Source: Caenimonas sedimenti (GTDB lineage Bacteria; Pseudomonadota; Gammaproteobacteria; Burkholderiales; Burkholderiaceae_C). Taken from it: a DNA stretch of 61,100 nt. This document shows positions 27,231 to 34,309 of the stretch, one piece after another. Both the position numbers and the translations under genes were made by a program. The notes below the pieces were generated by a model, which saw only the letters and a program-made list of their open reading frames with translations, ran no database searches and had not been told where the DNA came from. Where the stretch lies: the NCBI RefSeq assembly GCF_007833165.1, contig NZ_VOBQ01000026.1:1-61100 (forward strand), read 5' to 3'. Each line of letters opens with the position of its first letter. The stretch's first letter is position 1.

Positions 27231-28039
27231 GGGAACTCCATCTTCACCTTGAAACTGCCCAACTCCCAGTCCAGCTGGCCTTCACTCCGGATCGGGAACT
27301 GCGGGACGGGCGGCCTCTGGTTGGGTTCCCCCCTCGGTTGCAACGGTAGTGTCCGGGTCTGCCCAGGCATGACCGGCGTGCCCTCGGGGATCAGATCGAA
27401 CTTCTGCCCTTTCGCATCGACCGATTCCAGCCCGCCGTCCAGGCGTCCGTGCGCATCCCCCTTGTTCGTCACGGTGACGACCGGCACGCGCGATCCCTGG
27501 ATTTCCTTGACGCCGATCTGCACGATCTCCAGCTTGGGCGCGGCACCGTTGAGCATGACGTAAACCGCGATGGCGATGCGGCCGCTGACCGGCAGGCTCA
27601 GGTTGGCGCCACCGCTTTGCATTTCCGCGCGGTGGGCGGGCTCGACGCCTTCGATGGCCAGCATGAAGCGGCACTCACCGCGGCTCGCGCCGGGCGGGAC
27701 TTCGATCTGGAACCGGAAGGCGGTGCGCCCCTGTGGTGCCAACTGGACGAATCGGCGTTCGAGGGTCACCCACGGCCGGCAGCTGCCTTCGCGCAGTTCG
27801 TCGAAGTAGTTGAGATGGCCTTCCTCGGAAAAAGTCCAGTCCAGTGTCCGGATGGAAACTTCGGTCGGCGTCGTGCCCAGGTTGATCAGGTTCACCGACT
27901 GACCCAGGCGGGCGCCGCTCTTTCCAGTCACTTCGACCCGGGAGGGAGACACGGCGATCTCGAACGGGGCTGCCCGCGCCTGCGGGAACGCAACGGCCGT
28001 CAGCCACATGCCCACGAACAGGGCGGCGGAAATCCTCAT
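27227..28039 (-). CDS. PapD-like periplasmic pilus chaperone
   Basis: A 270-residue periplasmic protein with signal peptide MRISAALFVGMWLTAVAFPQARA. The ATG at 28039 is chosen because it gives this signal and overlaps the previous stop (ATGA). The first domain (FEIAVSPSRVEVTGKSGARL, QSVNLINLGTTPTEVSI, FRFQIEVPPGASRGECRFMLAIEG) follows the PapD N-terminal pattern, and a second Ig-like domain follows. It would cap and stabilise secreted subunits encoded next to it. The C-terminal extension after about residue 235 is proline-rich. Canonical chaperones are about 220-240 residues. No standard usher gene lies nearby. Confidence 0.8.
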   Translation of the reverse strand: MRISAALFVGMWLTAVAFPQARAAPFEIAVSPSRVEVTGKSGARLGQSVNLINLGTTPTEVSIRTLDWTFSEEGHLNYFDELREGSCRPWVTLERRFVQLAPQGRTAFRFQIEVPPGASRGECRFMLAIEGVEPAHRAEMQSGGANLSLPVSGRIAIAVYVMLNGAAPKLEIVQIGVKEIQGSRVPVVTVTNKGDAHGRLDGGLESVDAKGQKFDLIPEGTPVMPGQTRTLPLQPRGEPNQRPPVPQFPIRSEGQLDWELGSFKVKMEFP

Positions 28040-28554
28040 GGCAGCACCTCGATCTCGAAATAGGCCTCGAACGCGAAATGACCATCCCTGGCCCAGCGTA
28101 CCTGCTGCAAATCCACGTGCGCCGTCAGCTCGATGGACTCGACCATCCATGGCTCGCTGATCGTCCCGTTCCAGACCAGCTGCCGCTGGCCCGCGAATGC
28201 GCTGCCACCGGCAAACCGTCCCAGGCCTCGCCAGTCGGCTCGCAGGCCCTGGGCGGCACGCAGGCCCGGCACGTTGGCCGGCACCACATAGAAGATGCGA
28301 GCCTTCCGGCCGAGGTACGCCGCGGTCGCGAGCTTGTAATCGACCCGGCCGAACCGCACTTCCGCCGTCTTGGCCAATGGCATCTCGGCGAGCCGGCGGC
28401 CATTCTCGGCGAGCACGACCTGGGCGCCGACCCGATAGCGGGGCGAGGCGGAGTCGTCGAGCCGTACCGGCGCGCTGGTGGCCGGCGGCGTGCACAACGC
28501 GGCCGCCGAGACAACAGCGGCCAGGCAGCGCGCGCGGATGGAGGGGCGGCTCAT
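28036..28554 (-). CDS. Exported protein of unknown function in chaperone/pilin operon
   Basis: A 172-residue protein with signal peptide (SIRARCLAAVVSAAALCTPPATSA). The rest is rich in predicted beta strands (YRVGAQVVLAENGRRL, ARIFYVVPANVPG, QRQLVWNGTI, EAYFEIEVLP). I do not recognise a family. Its stop overlaps the chaperone start and its start overlaps the stop of the pilin-like gene (two ATGA junctions), which supports a tightly coupled set. It could be an adapter, tip protein or second chaperone-like factor; none is demonstrated. Confidence 0.7.
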   Translation of the reverse strand: MSRPSIRARCLAAVVSAAALCTPPATSAPVRLDDSASPRYRVGAQVVLAENGRRLAEMPLAKTAEVRFGRVDYKLATAAYLGRKARIFYVVPANVPGLRAAQGLRADWRGLGRFAGGSAFAGQRQLVWNGTISEPWMVESIELTAHVDLQQVRWARDGHFAFEAYFEIEVLP

Positions 28555-29162
28555 GGGACGGTCAGGGTGTATGTGACACGGCCGGTGTAGGTGCCCGACG
28601 GATACAAGGTGGTATTGGCGTACTGGAACAGCAGCACGTTCGTGGCGATGAGGCTGTCGTTGCCGGCGGGGACGGTGTTCGTGAACAGGGTCTGCGCGGC
28701 GGCGCCCGTGAACGTGCCGCTGGGGATGCCTGAAGCGAAGCCGCCTCCGAGAATCTCGTACGACGTCCACGAAATCGTGGAAAAGGGGATGGTGATGCCG
28801 GCACCCAGGCAGACGCCGCTCGAACAGGTCAGACCGGCCGAGGAGTTGGCCGTCAAACGGACCACATCGGCGCCGCCACCCCGGCGATTCGTGGAGACCA
28901 CGAAGAGCACCCCTCCGGCCGGATTCACCGCAGGGGCCCCATTGCCCGCGACACCCGTGACAGGGGTCGGTGTCGGGGCGACGTCCGCATTCAGGACGTC
29001 GAAAGTGACGTTGTTGACGATGGCGTCGTTGGAGCCCACACGCAGTGTGATGCTGCGCTGCCCGCTGCCGTCGAAGTACAGCACCAGTCCCGAGGCGGGA
29101 ACCCCCGCCAGGCTCAACGCAAGAAAAGCCAAAAGGCGAGCCAGGCCCGCCTTTCGACGCAT
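28551..29162 (-). CDS. Secreted pilin-like protein, second paralogue
   Basis: A 203-residue exported protein. The ATG at 29162 (MRRKAGLARLLAFLALSLAGVPASG) gives the only good signal peptide; the frame extends upstream without one. The mature part includes a CSSGVC pair of cysteines near the middle, suggesting one disulfide, and a C-terminal pattern SGTYTGRVTYTLTVP that matches the related proteins in this operon. Coupled to the next gene by ATGA. The cysteine pair distinguishes it from the putative major subunit, so it may be a tip or adapter (inference). Confidence 0.7.
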   Translation of the reverse strand: MRRKAGLARLLAFLALSLAGVPASGLVLYFDGSGQRSITLRVGSNDAIVNNVTFDVLNADVAPTPTPVTGVAGNGAPAVNPAGGVLFVVSTNRRGGGADVVRLTANSSAGLTCSSGVCLGAGITIPFSTISWTSYEILGGGFASGIPSGTFTGAAAQTLFTNTVPAGNDSLIATNVLLFQYANTTLYPSGTYTGRVTYTLTVP

Positions 29163-29199
29163 CCGACCCGCGCGCACTTCCGCGCACCTCGTCCCTGGA

Positions 29200-29823
29200 T
29201 CAGGTGCCGGAGGCGGTGTAGGTGATTTGGGCGCTGTAGGCGCCAGCTCGCCAGTTGGCCGCATTGCTGCTGTCCAGAGAATACGTCCAAGTGGAGGTCC
29301 GCACGGAGTTGGATGTGAAAGCGGTCGTTGCGCCCGTGCAGGCGGCGCCAACGTTCGCGCCGGCCGGATGGGCCAGTGTGCCGCCGCCAATCGCCACCGT
29401 CAGGTCGGTCGCCGCCGGACCGCCGGCAGCGAACGCCGTGGTGACCTGGCAGCTGATCGTGCCGGCATTGGCGTTCGTCCACGCGCTCGCGGGCAACGCG
29501 ACGGTGCCGGCGGTCGCCGTGAACGTGGGGGCGGTCGTACCGTCCCAGGCAATGACCGTGTTGTTGCCGTTCACGATGCCGGCCGGCGTGGCAGCGGCGA
29601 GCGACCAGTCCACGGTGTCCGTGCCGGCCGCGAAGGCGCCGGAGCCACCGACACGCAACAGGATCAGTTTCGGGACCGTCACGCTGACGCTGACCCGGGC
29701 CGTGGCGGTGACCGTGCCGGTGCCGGAGGAGGCGTAGCCGTAGCGGCTTTCCGCCATCGCCGTACCGGAGCACAAGACCAGCACAGCGCCGGTGATGGCC
29801 AAAGACTTGAAGATCGATTTCAT
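29200..29823 (-). CDS. Secreted pilin-like protein, putative major subunit
   Basis: A 207-residue exported protein. Signal peptide MKSIFKSLAITGAVLVLCSGTAMA, then a threonine/alanine/valine-rich beta-structured body, two cysteines, VSVTVPKLILLRVGGSGAF, and a C-terminal strand pattern RAGAYSAQITYTASGT shared with the two sister proteins. A strong ribosome site (AGAGGA, about 8 nt before ATG) and a hairpin in the leader suggest higher expression than the barrel gene upstream. Separated by 37 bp from the next paralogue. The fold is inferred from pattern only; a DUF-type adhesin is an alternative. Confidence 0.72.
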   Translation of the reverse strand: MKSIFKSLAITGAVLVLCSGTAMAESRYGYASSGTGTVTATARVSVSVTVPKLILLRVGGSGAFAAGTDTVDWSLAAATPAGIVNGNNTVIAWDGTTAPTFTATAGTVALPASAWTNANAGTISCQVTTAFAAGGPAATDLTVAIGGGTLAHPAGANVGAACTGATTAFTSNSVRTSTWTYSLDSSNAANWRAGAYSAQITYTASGT

Positions 29824-29922
29824 TTCACATTTCCTCTCGAGAGATCAAACTGAGCATCCAGGGCAGCCGTCGCTGCGTTCGTTCCGGCCCACCGTGGATG
29901 CGATGCAAAACGGGCACGGTTG

Positions 29923-29943
29923 TCCGGACGGCGCGCGTCCGGA
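29923..29943 (-). promoter_or_regulatory. Leader hairpin before the putative major subunit
   Basis: TCCGGACG-GCGCG-CGTCCGGA forms a perfect 8-bp stem with a 5-nt loop in the 145-bp gap between the barrel gene stop and the subunit start. It may process or protect the subunit mRNA, or attenuate transcription. No T-run follows. Confidence 0.5.
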
Positions 29944-29968
29944 CGGGTTGTCTGCTGCGCGGCGGCCC

Positions 29969-32152
29969 TCATTCGCCCACCCGGACGACGGGAATGCGGA
30001 TCGTGGCGAGGCCACGCAGCGGAACTTCGGCGTTCCAGGTCTGGCCGGCCGCCGCGCCCCAAGGCAGCGGCACGCTTTCCAACCGGAGCGAGAGCTGGTG
30101 GCGACCTGTCGTCACCAGCGGAAAATCGAATCGGCCGTTGGCATCGGTCGTGGCGCGGAAACTTCCGTCCAGCAGCACCTCGACGCCGGGGACCCCTTTT
30201 TCGGCGGCCTGCTGCTCGCCGTCACGGTCGGCGTCGAAGAACACGATGCCCCCGAGGCCGCCGCCGCCCGGTTGACCGGTGCGGGTTCCGAGCCCGCGAG
30301 CGGTGGTGCCGGAGGCGCCCTCCCAGCGGACGTAGACCGAGGCGATCTTGTCGTTGCTGCGGGTCACGCGCGGTTCCCCGTCGACCAGCCTGTTCAGGTC
30401 CACCACGGCCTGGTTCAGGCTCAGCGACGCGCCGACCCGCCAGCCGTCGGCCAGTTGCTTCTCCGTGTCCACGACGCCGGAGAGCCCCCGGCTGGTCGTG
30501 AGGTTCGAGTCGCTCGACGTGTAGCGCAGATGGCCGCTCACCGACCAGTCGGCGTCAGGCCAGAAGCGAAAGCTGAGGCCGGCCGTGGGCGTGACGACCG
30601 AAACGCCATTGCTGCGCTCCCGCGCCAAACCCAGCGTGGTGACCAGTTCAGGCCGCATGGTCTCGTACCGGCCGCGGATCCAGTCGTGCTCGATCTCCAC
30701 TTCCTCGCCGGAGGCGGGCAGCGCATCGGTGACGAGGATCTCGTTGCGGCGCACGGTCGCGCGGACCCGGGTCCGGCCACCGCCCCAGCTCTGCGTCTGG
30801 AAATAGCCGCTGGCGTAGAGCGACCGGGCACCGCGGTCGGCCTGCCCAGGGCCGCCAACCGAGAGATTGCGGCGCCTCTCGAGGTGGAGCGATCCCCCGA
30901 CGGCCTGGTTGCGGTTGAACCGGTACTCGCCGTTCGCCTGGAATCCGAACAGCCGGTTCGCCTGGGTCTCCGAGGAACGATCGGGGTTCGTGTCTTCCAC
31001 TTGCAGGCCGAGGCCCCACGAATGGCGCATCCCGCCCCCATCGACGCGCCAGTAGGCCCCGCGGTTGTCGGCGGGCAACTGGGTGTCGCCGAAGTACAGG
31101 TTGTCATCGGCCGCGTAAACACCGAACTCATGGCGCAAGCCGAAGCCGGCAACCCCGCCTTCCACGAACCAGCCCTGCGCTTCGCGCGGCTGCCCGAGGC
31201 CGGTGGTCCGGCTGCGAATGAGGGTGAGACGGCCGCGGCTGCTGCCATCCGCGTAGACGGCACCACCGAAGCCGGCGCTCGCCGCAACGCTGGCGATGTC
31301 CTGGGTGGTCCCCGTGCCATCCGCCTCCAGTACGCCGGACGCCTGATTTGCTTGCAGGCCGAGCAAGAGTCCATTGGGCAGGCGGGTACTGCCCCCCAGC
31401 CAGGACACCCGGCCAGGCAGCGGCTCGAAACCCGGAAACGGACCGCCCGCGAAAGCGCCGCGTTCCCCGGTCCCGGCGCGGACATCGAAACCGTCGCCGA
31501 AGAGGCGGGTGGCCAGGCCCCGGACCGGCCGATGGCCCAGGGACATCCGGTACGTGCGGGCCAGCCCGTCCGTCACCTCGCTGTAGATGTCGCCAGCCGC
31601 TGTGTCAGCGAAGGCGCGTGGCGTGAGGGGCAGCCCGAGGTTGCGCAGTGTGAACCGCGCGCTGCGCTCGCGCCCCGCAGCGCCGAGCCCGAATCCAAGC
31701 TGCGGATCCCCGCTCGTGGCGCGCAGATCGACTTGCGCGTCGAAAATGCCGTAATTCAAGGTCTGGTGCCGGTAGGCCAGGCGCTGTCCCAGCTCGCGGC
31801 TGCTGCGCAGCTGGAGGCCGTCGTCCGTCTGGGCCGCGTTCAGTCGCGTTTCGGTCATGTAGGCGCGATATCCGGAGGCGGACCCGGAGCCTTCCAGCTC
31901 TTCGCCTGCCAACGACGGCAGGTCGCCAGGCACCATGACCTTGTCGACGTAAGCCTTGGGAACGCCCTGCAGCATCTTCTTCAACCGTTCCTGCTCGGCC
32001 TGCACACGATCGAGCGACTGCACGCTAGGAGCGGCGGGTTGTGCCCCGCCCCTGCAGCAGACCGAGAGCAGGCCGAGGGCGAGGACGTGTCCGCCCCGCG
32101 AGCCGAGGGCGCGCAGGCGTCGGACCAAGAGTTCGATGGGGTGCTGAACCAC
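29969..32152 (-). CDS. Outer-membrane beta-barrel protein with C-terminal Cna-B/SdrD-like domain
   Basis: A 727-residue protein starting at GTG 32152, with an arginine-rich then hydrophobic signal region (VLALGLLSVCC). Residues about 40-65 may form a short coiled coil (QEERLKK-type charged stretch). From about 75 to 620 there are alternating amphipathic strands with aromatic ends (YRAYMTETRLNA, SFRFWPDADWSVSGHLRYTS), as in an outer-membrane barrel. Residues about 635-727 (GIVFFDADRDGEQQAAEKGVPGVEVLLDG, TTDANGRFDFPLV) are a Cna-B/SdrD-like Ig domain. It lacks the recognisable N-terminal and plug motifs of FimD/PapC ushers and is shorter than them. First gene of the chaperone/pilin operon, so it may act as the export pore or anchor (inference). 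Confidence 0.78.
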   Translation of the reverse strand: MVQHPIELLVRRLRALGSRGGHVLALGLLSVCCRGGAQPAAPSVQSLDRVQAEQERLKKMLQGVPKAYVDKVMVPGDLPSLAGEELEGSGSASGYRAYMTETRLNAAQTDDGLQLRSSRELGQRLAYRHQTLNYGIFDAQVDLRATSGDPQLGFGLGAAGRERSARFTLRNLGLPLTPRAFADTAAGDIYSEVTDGLARTYRMSLGHRPVRGLATRLFGDGFDVRAGTGERGAFAGGPFPGFEPLPGRVSWLGGSTRLPNGLLLGLQANQASGVLEADGTGTTQDIASVAASAGFGGAVYADGSSRGRLTLIRSRTTGLGQPREAQGWFVEGGVAGFGLRHEFGVYAADDNLYFGDTQLPADNRGAYWRVDGGGMRHSWGLGLQVEDTNPDRSSETQANRLFGFQANGEYRFNRNQAVGGSLHLERRRNLSVGGPGQADRGARSLYASGYFQTQSWGGGRTRVRATVRRNEILVTDALPASGEEVEIEHDWIRGRYETMRPELVTTLGLARERSNGVSVVTPTAGLSFRFWPDADWSVSGHLRYTSSDSNLTTSRGLSGVVDTEKQLADGWRVGASLSLNQAVVDLNRLVDGEPRVTRSNDKIASVYVRWEGASGTTARGLGTRTGQPGGGGLGGIVFFDADRDGEQQAAEKGVPGVEVLLDGSFRATTDANGRFDFPLVTTGRHQLSLRLESVPLPWGAAAGQTWNAEVPLRGLATIRIPVVRVGE

Positions 32153-32270
32153 TGGCTGTCAATGAGTGCGAACAAAGTAGTCATCCATACAGAGGGCGCG
32201 GCATGCTGCGGACTATAGGGATTGACGTAACGAGTTGCAACCGAATCAATTCCACCTAAATGGTGAGAAT

Positions 32271-32356
32271 CCGGACAAAAACCTTGTCATTTCTAGGCAT
32301 CTAGCTATTGTTTATATAGCAGCCATCCGACGAAGTTACAACTTAACCGGACAAAA
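32271..32356. repeat. Direct repeat CCGGACAAAA upstream of sigma54 promoter
   Basis: Two exact copies of CCGGACAAAA at 32271-32280 and 32347-32356, start to start 76 bp, in the 305-bp gene-free region 32153-32457. They are candidate enhancer-binding-protein sites. The same region holds palindrome GTTGCAAC (32234-32241) and AAGTT-AC-AACTT (32333-32344). Confidence 0.5.
32313..32341 (-). promoter_or_regulatory. Candidate sigma70 promoter of the barrel/chaperone operon
   Basis: Leftward: -35 TTGTAA, 17-bp spacer, -10 TATATA; four of six matches in each box. It would start about 150 nt before the barrel gene, in a distinctly AT-rich stretch of this high-GC window. Confidence 0.5.
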
Positions 32357-32373
32357 GGCCAAAAAGTTCCACA

Positions 32374-32389
32374 TGGCATGCCACTTGCT
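32374..32389 (+). promoter_or_regulatory. Sigma54 promoter before methyltransferase gene
   Basis: TGGCATG-CCAC-TTGCT matches the sigma54 consensus (TGGCACG-N4-TTGCW) at all but one position, with GG and GC at the correct spacing. The start would be near 32400, about 58 bp before the ATG at 32458. Confidence 0.8.
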
Positions 32390-32457
32390 AGGACGCTGAA
32401 ACGCGTCCGCCTGCTCCTGGAAGCGACATTCGGGTTCAAGGATACGCTGAGCCTAGA

Positions 32458-33330
32458 ATGGCCCGAATGCCGACTTTGCGCCCCCCGCTCACCGTGCCCG
32501 AGCTCCGCGAACGAATCGAGGCATTGGCACGGATCAGCAACGAGGAATGGCTGGCCGGCCTGAGCGAACGCAAGAAGCGCGAACTCGAGTTCCACGACCG
32601 GGACCGTGACCGCAAGGCACAGGCGTCGATCTCCCAGGACGACTTCGAGAAGTACTACTCGAACAAGAAGTACTACAGCACCGTCCGGCAGTCGGTCAAC
32701 TACACCGATGCGTGGATTGCCAGGCACGTGCCCGGCAAGGTGTTCCTCGACTTCGCCTGCGGCAACGGCATGCAGGCCATCAAGGCCGCCAGCCTGGGCG
32801 CGGCGCTCGCCGTCGGCTTCGACATCAGCCCGGTCTCCGTGGCGAATGCGGCGGCCGATGCCCAGGCGGCCGGCGTGTCCAACGCGATTTTTTTCCAGGC
32901 GGACGCGGAGAACACCAAGCTGCCCGATGGCAGCGTCGACGTCATCCTGTGCTCCGGCATGCTGCACCACCTCGACCTCAGCTACGCGATGCCGGAGTTG
33001 CGCCGCATCCTGGCGCCGGGCGGCCGCATCCTGGCCGTGGAGGCGCTCGACTACAACCCTTTCATCAAGCTGTACCGCATGCTCACGCCGGCCATGCGCA
33101 CGGACTGGGAGAAGACGCACATCCTGGGCCTGGACGACGTCGCGTTCGCCCGCCGCTTCTTCGATCTCGGCGAGCTGCGCTTCTGGCACATCACCAGCTA
33201 CGCGGCGGCGTTCGCGCCGCGCCTGCTGGGCCTGCTGGACGCGCTCGACAGCCTGCTGGCCCGGGTGCCCCTGGTGCAACGCATGGCCTGGATCTTCACG
33301 TTCGAACTGCTGGCGCGGGAAGATCGCTGA
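32458..33330 (+). CDS. Class I SAM-dependent methyltransferase
   Basis: A 290-residue cytoplasmic methyltransferase (Methyltransf_11 type). The first 75 residues are charged and helical (ISNEEWLAGLSERKKRELEFH); the SAM motif VFLDFACGNGMQA is at about residues 96-107, followed by AVGFDISPVSVANA and the post-II motif VDVILCSGMLHHLDL. A hydrophobic, possibly membrane-associated C-terminus (about 245-275) follows. It points toward the polysaccharide operon and converges with the FkbM gene. It alone has a sigma54 promoter, implying control by an enhancer-binding protein. Probably modifies the exported glycan or its lipid carrier; substrate unknown. Confidence 0.87.
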   Translation: MARMPTLRPPLTVPELRERIEALARISNEEWLAGLSERKKRELEFHDRDRDRKAQASISQDDFEKYYSNKKYYSTVRQSVNYTDAWIARHVPGKVFLDFACGNGMQAIKAASLGAALAVGFDISPVSVANAAADAQAAGVSNAIFFQADAENTKLPDGSVDVILCSGMLHHLDLSYAMPELRRILAPGGRILAVEALDYNPFIKLYRMLTPAMRTDWEKTHILGLDDVAFARRFFDLGELRFWHITSYAAAFAPRLLGLLDALDSLLARVPLVQRMAWIFTFELLAREDR

Positions 33331-33343
33331 GGGCGCACGCCGC

Positions 33344-34297
33344 TCACGCGAAGGCGCGAACCAGCGCGGGCTGCAGGGTTCCCGCCCATGCCATGACGTT
33401 GTAGCCGCGCGCCGGATCGGTCTTCATCCCGCTGACTTCGTCCACCGTTCCGATTTCCCGCCAACGATCCGCCTGCGCGTCGAAGATGGCGAGGTGCCAG
33501 CCGAGCTCGAACACGCGGCGCGAGACGCGGCACTGCGGGTCATTCCCGTGGTCTTCGAGAACGAAGCAGGCACCTCGCGCCGCGGCGTTCGCGGCGCCGG
33601 CGAGGGCGCGGACCTCCGCCCCCTCGCAGTCGACCTTGACCAGCAGGTGCTCCGGCGCGAGCCCCAGCTCGGAGACGATGGAGTCGATCGTCCGCGAGCG
33701 CACCGCGCCTGCCGCTTCGGCCACCTGCGCGCTGTGGCCTTCGTGCTGGCCCGTGCCGGTGACGCTCATGGCGAGGCCGTCCTCGTCCCACACCGCCGCG
33801 TTGAGCACTTGGACCGGCCGGCCCGCCGAGTTCGCATTGATGGTCAGCAACGCGATCGTGGCCGGGTGGAGTTCGACCGCCACCACGCCGCCTTGCAGCA
33901 CGCGCGCCGCCTGCACGGACCAGTAGCCGTAGTTGGCGCCGCAGTCCAGGAAGCTGGCCGAGCTGTTGGCCGCATGCGCGGCGAGCAGCCGCGCGATCTC
34001 GGGCTCGTAGTCCCGGCCAGCGTAGAAATAGTGGCCGTAGTAGCTGTCCCAGGCCGGGAACGCGAAGCGCGCCCCCAGCGGATTGGTGACCACCGCCATG
34101 TCTGCGCCGAGGATCCGGCAGGCGGTGCGCGCGAGCGTCGTCGCGCCAGCGATGCCAAGGGGGTAGAGCACATGGCCGAAGAGCCAGTGGATCATCCGGG
34201 ACGCTCGCACCGCCGGTGTCCGCCGCTCCAGTTTCCAGCGCCCCATGCGCGCTTCCAGGTGCCGGATCCCGTCGTCTCGAGCGCGCGTCGTCATCAT
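33344..34297 (-). CDS. FkbM-family methyltransferase
   Basis: A 317-residue SAM-dependent O-methyltransferase, last gene of the polysaccharide operon. Seen: FLDCGANYGYWSVQAARV (SAM motif at about 115-132), VVAVELHPATIALLTINA, and the FkbM hallmark LLVKVDCEGAEVRAL. Such enzymes methylate hydroxyls of sugars or glycolipids, often at chain ends. Its start lies 12 bp beyond the asparagine-synthase stop. The N-terminal 60 residues are basic, suggesting a membrane-proximal role (inference). Confidence 0.9.
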   Translation of the reverse strand: MMTTRARDDGIRHLEARMGRWKLERRTPAVRASRMIHWLFGHVLYPLGIAGATTLARTACRILGADMAVVTNPLGARFAFPAWDSYYGHYFYAGRDYEPEIARLLAAHAANSSASFLDCGANYGYWSVQAARVLQGGVVAVELHPATIALLTINANSAGRPVQVLNAAVWDEDGLAMSVTGTGQHEGHSAQVAEAAGAVRSRTIDSIVSELGLAPEHLLVKVDCEGAEVRALAGAANAAARGACFVLEDHGNDPQCRVSRRVFELGWHLAIFDAQADRWREIGTVDEVSGMKTDPARGYNVMAWAGTLQPALVRAFA

Positions 34298-34309
34298 CTT
34301 CGAAGGCCT

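Noticed and set aside
29969..32152. Canonical fimbrial usher
   Set aside because: Shorter than ushers, no recognisable usher plug or N-terminal motifs, and a Cna-B/SdrD-like end; kept as a barrel of uncertain role.
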